DNA of 64,000 nucleotides from Acinetobacter sp. ANC 3781 (lineage in GTDB: Bacteria; Pseudomonadota; Gammaproteobacteria; Pseudomonadales; Moraxellaceae), in assembly GCF_004331285.1 (NCBI RefSeq), contig NZ_SJOH01000003.1:1-64000 (forward strand), in the 5' to 3' direction. This document shows positions 58,491 to 64,000 of the stretch, piece by piece. Position 1 is the stretch's first letter; each line of letters opens with the position of its first letter. The notes beneath the pieces were generated by a model, which saw only the letters and a program-made list of their open reading frames with translations, searched no databases and was not told the origin of the DNA. Position numbers and translations under genes: made by a program.

Positions 58491-58961
58491 TTACCAGCGG
58501 AATTTATTCCAGTTTTCAGGATTTGCCCAAAACTTGGAATTAAACCAGTCCGGTACATGCTTATAAGTCAGGATATTGAATTGCCATAAAGCAAAATCAC
58601 TCTCATGCTTGGTTTTATCAATCAGTTGGGTAAAACCTAATGCACGTAATAGTTTTTCATCCTGCAACTGACTGACCACCACAATTCTCTTCGCCATTAA
58701 ATCGCGCAGCTTGACCAATAATTGTGATTTCTCAATATTAGAAATATGAATTAATTCTTGTGAATCAAGCAATACCAGACCTAAGTCATAGCGCTGTGTA
58801 AAAGGCAGATTTAAAAACTCAGTTACGGTAAAATAGTGCCATTGAATTGATTGATTGATGTCGTATTGTGCAAGATTCTGGCCAATACATAATGCAGTTT
58901 GAATAGGCGGTTCTTTAGATAAATCGTCTAGCATTGAAGCAATGACATTTTGTTCAGCCAT
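58491..58961 (-). CDS. Conserved hypothetical protein (DUF6231-like)
   Basis: The 156-residue product has a Rossmann-like pattern without cofactor motif: TALCIGQNLAQYDI, YDLGLVLLDSQEL, KRIVVVSQL, and ends WQFNILTYKHVPDWFNSKFW, NPENWNKFRW. It is remembered as DUF6231 in Pseudomonas-type genomes, where it also neighbours DUF2797; tentative. The ATG at 58961 was chosen for its AAGGATG site. It is divergent from the DUF2797 gene, with only 34 bases between. Confidence 0.78.
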   Translation of the reverse strand: MAEQNVIASMLDDLSKEPPIQTALCIGQNLAQYDINQSIQWHYFTVTEFLNLPFTQRYDLGLVLLDSQELIHISNIEKSQLLVKLRDLMAKRIVVVSQLQDEKLLRALGFTQLIDKTKHESDFALWQFNILTYKHVPDWFNSKFWANPENWNKFRW

Positions 58962-58995
58962 AACTGCATCCTTATTATTTGAGAGAGTATTCTTC

Positions 58996-59868
58996 ATGGA
59001 ACTACAAGGCATTTGCCATAAAATGCATGCAGGTCTAAAGGACCCTATTGTAACTGATCACCAGACCTGTAAGGCAAATGTAGAATATAAATTTGTATTA
59101 GATCGCGCTGAAATTGATCTTCCCTTCACTCTGGGACAAGAAGTCGAAATCGAATGGACAGGTAATATTTACTGTGTTTCCTGCGGCAATAAAACACCCA
59201 AATCCTATGCGCAAGGTCACTGTTTTAAATGCTTTAAAACTCAAGCTTCATGCGATATGTGTATTATGAAGCCTGAAACCTGTCATTATCATTTGGGTAC
59301 TTGCCGTCAAGACAGTTTTGCTCAAGAAGTCTGTTTTCAGCCGCATATTATTTATCTGGCCAATTCCAGTGCATTAAAAGTAGGCATCACCCGTCAGGGG
59401 CAAATGCCAACTCGCTGGCTCGATCAAGGTGCAACCCAAGCCCTTCCGATTATGAAAGTCGGTTCACGTCGTCTATCCGGCAAGCTGGAAATCATGTTCG
59501 GGACCCAGGTGGCAGATAAAACTGATTGGCGCAAACTGCTCAAAGGTGAAGCTGAACCTTTAAATTTAATTGAAGTGCGTGAACGGTTGATTGAAGAGTT
59601 TGCGCCAAAAATTCAGACTATTCGTGATGAATTTAGTCAAAATCTGGAATTCAACGAAACTGTTGAAATCATGGAAAGCGAGCTTCCACGTGAGTTTGTT
59701 TACCCAGTAAATGAATATCCTGAGAAAATCAAATCGCATAATCTGGACAAAACTCCGATTATTCGTGGCAAATTATTCGGGATTAAAGGTCAATACCTGA
59801 TTTTGGATACAGGTGTTATTAATATTCGCAAATACTCGGGCTATGAACTTAAGCTACGCGCTGAATAA
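58996..59868 (+). CDS. DUF2797 protein
   Basis: The 290-residue protein begins with a beta domain followed by four CxxC-like zinc pairs: CVSCGNKT, HCFKCFKTQASCDMC and CHYHLGTC (about 57-100). A conserved core follows, with VKVGITRQGQMPTRWLDQGA (about 130-149), similar to a GIY-YIG-type strand pattern. Its function is unknown. The ATG at 58996 after GAGAGAGTATTCTTC was used, since the longer frame overlaps the divergent gene. A terminator follows. Confidence 0.88.
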   Translation: MELQGICHKMHAGLKDPIVTDHQTCKANVEYKFVLDRAEIDLPFTLGQEVEIEWTGNIYCVSCGNKTPKSYAQGHCFKCFKTQASCDMCIMKPETCHYHLGTCRQDSFAQEVCFQPHIIYLANSSALKVGITRQGQMPTRWLDQGATQALPIMKVGSRRLSGKLEIMFGTQVADKTDWRKLLKGEAEPLNLIEVRERLIEEFAPKIQTIRDEFSQNLEFNETVEIMESELPREFVYPVNEYPEKIKSHNLDKTPIIRGKLFGIKGQYLILDTGVINIRKYSGYELKLRAE

Positions 59869-59885
59869 AACTTTGTTTAGCCCAT

Positions 59886-59917
59886 AAAAAAAACCTGCGT
59901 TAACGCAGGTTTTTTTG
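59886..59917. terminator. Bidirectional terminator between DUF2797 gene and ppiD
   Basis: A fully symmetric stem AAACCTGCGTT / AACGCAGGTTT with A- and T-runs at both ends, between convergent genes. Confidence 0.92.
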
Positions 59918-59929
59918 TTTCATCGAGAA

Positions 59930-61798
59930 TTATTTAATTTTTGCATGCGATTTGAGATATTGAGTGTAATCATCTAGTTCTTGTTGACCACGAAGTTGCT
60001 GGTACAACTTAGACAATTCATTTAATTGATCATCTGTTAAAGCATTAGCTGTAGTCTTATTTACATTCGACACGGCAACCACCACCAACTCATTTGGCAA
60101 GGAAGCTGTGGTTACTGACCACATGCCTGCTTTTGGTGCGGGAACACTAAATGCAGCACGTTCAATCTCACGTTTCAGACCTTGTGAACGGGTAAATACA
60201 CCTGCATTTTCAAATGCGATCTTACTTTGTGCTAATACAGTTGCGGCAGGTTGTGACTTGAAGCTATTCAATGCCGTTTGGATTTTCGCCTTAGCTGCAT
60301 CAACTGCTTTTTGTTCAATCAGTTTAGCTTTAACACGAGGTGTTGCCTCTGCCAGCGTTTGCACACCGGCAGCATGATAATTACGTACTTTTACCCAAAC
60401 TGTATCCCCATTCGCTAGCTGGATACTGCTTGAAGCATTACGGTCACCATTTTTCACATCATCATTAAATAGCTTAACTTTTACATTCGCATCACTCAGT
60501 ACCGGATGTTGAGTCGCTAAAGTCATCCCTCTGATTGATTGAACAGTAACCCCTTTCACTTCCTGAGCAACAACATCAAGCGCATCACTACCGACGACCA
60601 TTTCATTCAGACCATTTACCGTATCTGAAAAAGCATTTGCAGATTTGTTCTTTTGCAATTCTGCCATCAGGCGTGGTTTTTCAGTTTCAAATGATGGAAG
60701 CTTAATGGCTGCCGCTTCTGTTTCAATTAAATGATAACCATACTGAGTTTTAACCGGAGCTGATACTTGCGCTGACTTTAACGAAGCCACCGCTTGATCA
60801 AATGCATCGCCAAATACACCTTTGGCATATGCCTCTACCACACCGCCTTTGGCTTTGGACTCAGTATCATCTGAATATTGCGCAGCAGCCTGAGCAAAGC
60901 TCATCCCTGCTTTAATTTTCGCAGCGACCTCAGTAGCTAATTTCTTCGCTTCTGCATCTGAACGAGTATCTACTGCAATTAAAATATGCTTCACGAGTGG
61001 TTTAGCATCTTTCTTTTGCGCATCTACAAATGTTGCATAAGCTTGCTGTAATTCCGCCTCTGTGACTTGCGTATTGGCAGGTGCAACATTCGCTGGCGTT
61101 AATACCACATAATCCACATCTACACTTGCAACTTGTTTAAATGAATTTTGATGTTTGTTGTAATAAGTAGCAACTTCCTGAGCTGTTACTTTTACATTTT
61201 TTTTGTATTCATCCAGTTTAATGCTTGCAAGATGCAATGTACGTTGTTCAGTTTGCAAATTCGCAATTTGTTCAATATCTGATTTACTGACCAAAGCATA
61301 ATCTATAAATGTTGAAGTCAGCATTTTTAAGGCATGGTCTTGACGTAAATTTGCAATTAAAGCTTGGCTGGTCATCCCCACTGAACGCAAATAGTTTGCA
61401 TACAAGCTTTCAGAAAATTTACCGTTTTCTTGGAAATTTGGTTGCTGGGCAACCATTTGCTCAATCTGTGCATCACTTAAAGAAATACCCAACTCTTCTG
61501 CCTGTTGTAATAACAAGGTACGCGCCACCAAGGTATCCATCGCTTTATTTTGAATAAAAGATTGATTCAATAAAGTTTCGTCACCATTGGCATAAGTCAG
61601 GTACTGGTCTTTAAATGATTTCGTCAGTGTTTCTAGCTCTTTTTTAGAAATTTCTTGGCCATTCACTAATTTTGCTGTGTCTTCGGATTTGCCACCACTA
61701 AAATATCCTTCAATACCTACAAGTGCTAAAGGGGTCAAAAACAATATAAGCAAAACTTTGCCTAACCAACCCTTAATAACTTTACGAAAAGATTCCAT
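59930..61798 (-). CDS. ppiD: Peptidyl-prolyl isomerase PpiD (SurA N-terminal domain protein)
   Basis: PpiD is an inner-membrane-anchored periplasmic chaperone near the Sec translocon. The 622-residue protein has an N-terminal membrane helix (about 12-32), a SurA_N-like region (about 35-190) and a PpiC parvulin domain (about 265-365: KPLVKHILIAVDTRSD, FAQAAAQYSDDTESKAKGG, VKTQYGYHLIETEA). A helical C-terminal region completes it. The gene lies next to hupB, the conserved hupB-ppiD order. Confidence 0.96.
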   Translation of the reverse strand: MESFRKVIKGWLGKVLLILFLTPLALVGIEGYFSGGKSEDTAKLVNGQEISKKELETLTKSFKDQYLTYANGDETLLNQSFIQNKAMDTLVARTLLLQQAEELGISLSDAQIEQMVAQQPNFQENGKFSESLYANYLRSVGMTSQALIANLRQDHALKMLTSTFIDYALVSKSDIEQIANLQTEQRTLHLASIKLDEYKKNVKVTAQEVATYYNKHQNSFKQVASVDVDYVVLTPANVAPANTQVTEAELQQAYATFVDAQKKDAKPLVKHILIAVDTRSDAEAKKLATEVAAKIKAGMSFAQAAAQYSDDTESKAKGGVVEAYAKGVFGDAFDQAVASLKSAQVSAPVKTQYGYHLIETEAAAIKLPSFETEKPRLMAELQKNKSANAFSDTVNGLNEMVVGSDALDVVAQEVKGVTVQSIRGMTLATQHPVLSDANVKVKLFNDDVKNGDRNASSSIQLANGDTVWVKVRNYHAAGVQTLAEATPRVKAKLIEQKAVDAAKAKIQTALNSFKSQPAATVLAQSKIAFENAGVFTRSQGLKREIERAAFSVPAPKAGMWSVTTASLPNELVVVAVSNVNKTTANALTDDQLNELSKLYQQLRGQQELDDYTQYLKSHAKIK

Positions 61799-61885
61799 AA
61801 GTATTCCAATATTTTATTTGTGAGCGATTTTAACCGAAAACCCACAATGAATGAATGCGTTAAAACTGAAAATCGCCACTATTAA

Positions 61886-61914
61886 TAAAAAAACGCGCCT
61901 AATGCGGCGCGTTT
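61886..61914 (-). terminator. Terminator of hupB
   Basis: On the minus strand the stem AAACGCGCC / GGCGCGTTT is followed by a T-run, between hupB and ppiD. Confidence 0.88.
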
Positions 61915-61931
61915 ATCGGCTTTAAAAAAGA

Positions 61932-62204
61932 TTAAGCAACAGAATCTTTTAAACCTTTACCAGCTTTAAAGCTAGGCACTTTGCTTGCTTTAATTTCTAA
62001 AGCTGCACCAGTCTGTGGGTTACGACCAGTACGTGCTGCACGTTCTTTTACGTTGAATGTACCAAAACCAACAAGTGTTACAGTATCACCAGATTTAAGT
62101 GCTTCAGTAATTGAAGCAATTGTTGCATCTAAGGCTTTACCTGCATCAGTCTTAGACAATCCCCCTTTCTCTGCAATTGCATCGATTAATTCTGATTTAT
62201 TCAT
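61932..62204 (-). CDS. hupB: DNA-binding protein HU (beta-type)
   Basis: The 90-residue histone-like protein has the standard HU sequence: [20 protein letters not shown], the [24 protein letters not shown]-binding arm, and [18 protein letters not shown]. It bends and packs DNA in the nucleoid. Its own promoter is likely in the 158 bases upstream; a terminator separates it from ppiD. Confidence 0.98.
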   Translation of the reverse strand: MNKSELIDAIAEKGGLSKTDAGKALDATIASITEALKSGDTVTLVGFGTFNVKERAARTGRNPQTGAALEIKASKVPSFKAGKGLKDSVA

Positions 62205-62362
62205 GAAGATTACGTCCTCTTAATATCGTTTATTTAAGGTCTAAGGATTCCATAGCACCTTTATAGCAATGCTTTAGGGCAAAACGCAATACTCTGGATA
62301 TCGATTTCTGCAAAATAAATGCGAAAAAAATTGTTGAAAAATGCAGAAAAACCAAAAATGTT

Positions 62363-62830
62363 TCATTTTTTTACAATTTGCTCTTTTAGAAACTTATTTT
62401 CTTCAACTAAAAAATCAACCTTGCTATGTAATTGTAATATGAGATTTTCTAAATGCTGAATATCCTTTACCGTTACTAAACCAATTCGGTTTAAAGAATG
62501 GTTCACACTATGGTCAATTAGCTTCTCAACTTTATCTTTAGTATCCGTAACTGACTCTTTGGCTTTCTCCGACACCTTTTCCACAGTTTGATCAGCAATT
62601 TCCGCAGTTTTAGATTCCAGTTCTTCTCCCACTTTAACCAAAGAGTCAAATAATTTATTTCCCTCTTCTTCTGCACGTGAAAAAGCACCTAAACCTGCAA
62701 GCCAAATTTGTTGGGTATATTTACGAAAATCCAACCCCGATTTTCGTCCTTCACGCGATTTATTCTTTTTCCTATCAATATCTTCCATTTTTTTTTGTTC
62801 ATCTTCCTGATCTTTTGCCTGCTTATCCAT
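62363..62830 (-). CDS. Phasin family (PHA granule-associated) protein
   Basis: The 155-residue protein is highly charged with a coiled coil. Its central FRKYTQQIWLAGLGAFSRAE and LVKVGEELESKTAEIADQTV segments match the phasin/PhaI-F family. A C-terminal VTVKDIQHLENLILQLHSKVDFLVEE helix is also typical. Phasins coat polyhydroxyalkanoate granules. No true PHA synthase is seen in the window; the PhaC-like protein at 16760 has Ser instead of Cys. Confidence 0.85.
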   Translation of the reverse strand: MDKQAKDQEDEQKKMEDIDRKKNKSREGRKSGLDFRKYTQQIWLAGLGAFSRAEEEGNKLFDSLVKVGEELESKTAEIADQTVEKVSEKAKESVTDTKDKVEKLIDHSVNHSLNRIGLVTVKDIQHLENLILQLHSKVDFLVEENKFLKEQIVKK

Positions 62831-63023
62831 TGATCCTTATCTCCCAATTGTTTTATGTACTGCTAAACATATTTATCCATAAAATACACTGATAATAGCA
62901 AATTAAATACTTGATAGATTTGTTAAACTGTTCTACAAAGCAAGATTATTATGTATTTGGTTTAAAGTCCTGAAACATATTTTACGAGCTAGGATGCTCT
63001 ATTTCAGGTAAGGATTAAGTTTT

Positions 63024-63671
63024 ATGAGTGAATCGCAGCAAAGTCAAACTCAACCGCATTTGTTGCTAACAATGGTTATGATTGTTCTTGAAACGATTTT
63101 TACCCTTATTTTGAAGCATGATCGCGTTATTGGTTTGCAAGCTAAAAAATTTATAGATCAAAAGGTTGCGATTAAAATCAATAGTTATTTACCCTATTTT
63201 GATTTTTACGTTCAATTTACTGAACATGGAATTTTATTTGATACAAAAGCGCCAGAAAAAGCGGTTGATCTGGATATCCGCACCACCCTTATGGATTTAA
63301 TTAAAGTCTTTGTGTTTGCCAATCGTCGCAGTCTGAAAAAAATGCGTATTGATGGTGACCTTACTTTAAAAGATGAGTTCCGCGATTTAGCTCTATTTTT
63401 TAGTTTTCCAAAAGTTTTATCAGATTGGAAGCAGTGGTTAAATGAACCCACTGATGAGCAAGATGTTATCGCTTCAAAAAAGCGCATTGCGCCTCTTTTG
63501 GAAAAAATTGACCTGCAACGCTCCAGAATCAATAGCCTGGAGGTTGAAGTCAAACAATATAAAAACCGGATTCGCCGTATTCAACAAAAACAGAAAAGAA
63601 TTAATATTTCGTTTATTGTAACGGCAGTGCTTTTAATTGTTTTATTAGTGTATAATTTATGGCTTGGATAA
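63024..63671 (+). CDS. SCP2-like (UbiJ-like) domain protein with C-terminal membrane anchor
   Basis: The 215-residue protein has an SCP2/UbiJ-like lipid-binding region (about 15-125): VLETIFTLILKHDRVIGLQAKKF, NSYLPYFDFYVQFTEHGILF, MRIDGDLTLKDEFRDLALFF. A coiled coil follows (about 150-190), then a single membrane helix (about 195-213). UbiJ helps ubiquinone synthesis in E. coli but lacks the membrane tail. The assignment is by pattern and moderately secure. It lies just upstream of iscR. Confidence 0.7.
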   Translation: MSESQQSQTQPHLLLTMVMIVLETIFTLILKHDRVIGLQAKKFIDQKVAIKINSYLPYFDFYVQFTEHGILFDTKAPEKAVDLDIRTTLMDLIKVFVFANRRSLKKMRIDGDLTLKDEFRDLALFFSFPKVLSDWKQWLNEPTDEQDVIASKKRIAPLLEKIDLQRSRINSLEVEVKQYKNRIRRIQQKQKRINISFIVTAVLLIVLLVYNLWLG

Positions 63672-63720
63672 ATATACATTTTTTCTTCTAAAACGAAACA
63701 ACTTAAAGCCTAATAAAAAA

Positions 63721-63739
63721 CTTGACTATTTTAGTCAGG
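63721..63739. promoter_or_regulatory. IscR type 1 operator overlapping the iscR promoter
   Basis: The 19 bases CTTGACTATTTTAGTCAGG match the E. coli type 1 consensus SYYGACTRWWWYAGTCRRS at every position. The site covers the -35 of the iscR promoter, so bound IscR would block RNA polymerase: the classical autorepression by [2Fe-2S]-IscR. The match is seen; binding is inferred from family knowledge. Confidence 0.85.
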
Positions 63740-63750
63740 ATTCTTAAAAT
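63722..63750 (+). promoter_or_regulatory. iscR promoter (sigma70)
   Basis: -35 TTGACT (63722-63727), 17-base spacer, -10 TAAAAT (63745-63750), about 27 bases before a likely untranslated leader and the ATG at 63784. The palindromic IscR site is built into the -35 and spacer. Confidence 0.82.
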
Positions 63751-63783
63751 CGACACATCTAGTCTTAACATGTGTATCGAATC

Positions 63784-64000
63784 ATGCGTCTTACTACTCG
63801 CGGTCGCTACGCAGTGACTGCTCTACTTGATTTAGCTTTGCAGCCAACTGAACAAACGATCACGCTTGCTGAAATTGCAGCCCGTCAAACTATTTCTGTG
63901 GCTTATCTTGAGCAGCTATTTGCGAAATTAAAGCGTCACGGCTTAGTGTCTAGCGTACGTGGTGCCAACGGTGGCTACCATCTTGCTCGTCGCGCTGATG
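63784..64000 (+). CDS. iscR: Fe-S cluster assembly transcriptional regulator IscR (partial)
   Basis: The first 72 residues match IscR: MRLTTRGRYAVTALLDLAL, then the winged-helix region ITLAEIAARQTISVAYLEQL, and FAKLKRHGLVSSVRGANGGYHLA. The three cluster cysteines lie beyond the right edge. IscR represses the isc operon when it carries a [2Fe-2S] cluster and controls other genes in apo form. The isc genes are expected to follow. Confidence 0.97.
   Translation, partial: MRLTTRGRYAVTALLDLALQPTEQTITLAEIAARQTISVAYLEQLFAKLKRHGLVSSVRGANGGYHLARRAD

Overview
The window is a piece of an Acinetobacter (Moraxellaceae, Gammaproteobacteria) chromosome. The evidence is the partial 16S rRNA 5' end at the left edge (minus strand, Acinetobacter-like V1 region), low GC content, and typical gammaproteobacterial housekeeping blocks. 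These include pyrG-kdsA-eno-ftsB-ispD, clpS-clpA, cydAB with small subunits, ybaB-recR, an iscR start at the right edge, and short Acinetobacter-type membrane and secreted proteins. The species cannot be fixed from sequence reading alone. Nearly all genes look vertically inherited; I see no insertion sequence, prophage, integron or CRISPR array.

Layout. 1-611: 5' end of a 16S gene reading leftwards, its leader and a strong rRNA promoter. 612-7642: a CsgI/DUF2057-like secreted protein, two tandem nitroreductase paralogues, ftsY, and a divergent pair of M16 peptidases (one catalytic, one with the zinc site lost). 7749-9644: small proteins and a two-CBS protein. 9752-10168: a decayed trpB remnant. 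10186-16641: VWA and MoxR ATPase pair, YcgL, RNase D, recR-ybaB and metZ, all on the minus strand. 16760-20888: alpha/beta hydrolase, 3-hydroxyisobutyrate-dehydrogenase-like enzyme, YARHG-like protein, HIT protein and porin.

20936-24707: an AT-rich regulatory region with four evenly spaced IscR-like sites, then cydP-cydA-cydB-cydX-ybgE. 24774-31670: rodA, ispD-ftsB, eno, kdsA and pyrG. 31897-33703: a lipoprotein, a cinA-like pseudogene and a secreted protein. 33754-36689: prpB-prpC with a divergent TetR regulator. 36802-43387: argF, a secreted protein, a YnfA-type protein, clpA-clpS and argC. 43631-47815: YgjP-like peptidase, rpiA, ilvA and unknowns. 48125-50119: a KtrAB-type potassium system. 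50186-54304: phospholipase A and a PreP-type M16C peptidase. 54513-54878: a decayed membrane-protein gene. 55062-63671: GNAT, PfkB kinase, Rieske protein, YqiJ-like protein, YidB-like protein, DUF2797, PpiD, HU, a phasin and a UbiJ-like protein. 63784 to the edge: iscR with a promoter-embedded IscR operator.

The most interesting signal is the link between the two ends of the cyd and isc story. The site overlapping the iscR promoter (63721-63739) shares its core with four sites spaced 32-34 bases apart upstream of cytochrome bd. This suggests that an Fe-S sensing regulator of the IscR type acts on bd oxidase expression. Three genes are visibly decaying: trpB, a CinA-like gene, and a COG4705-like membrane protein. 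No clear new defence or mobile system was found.
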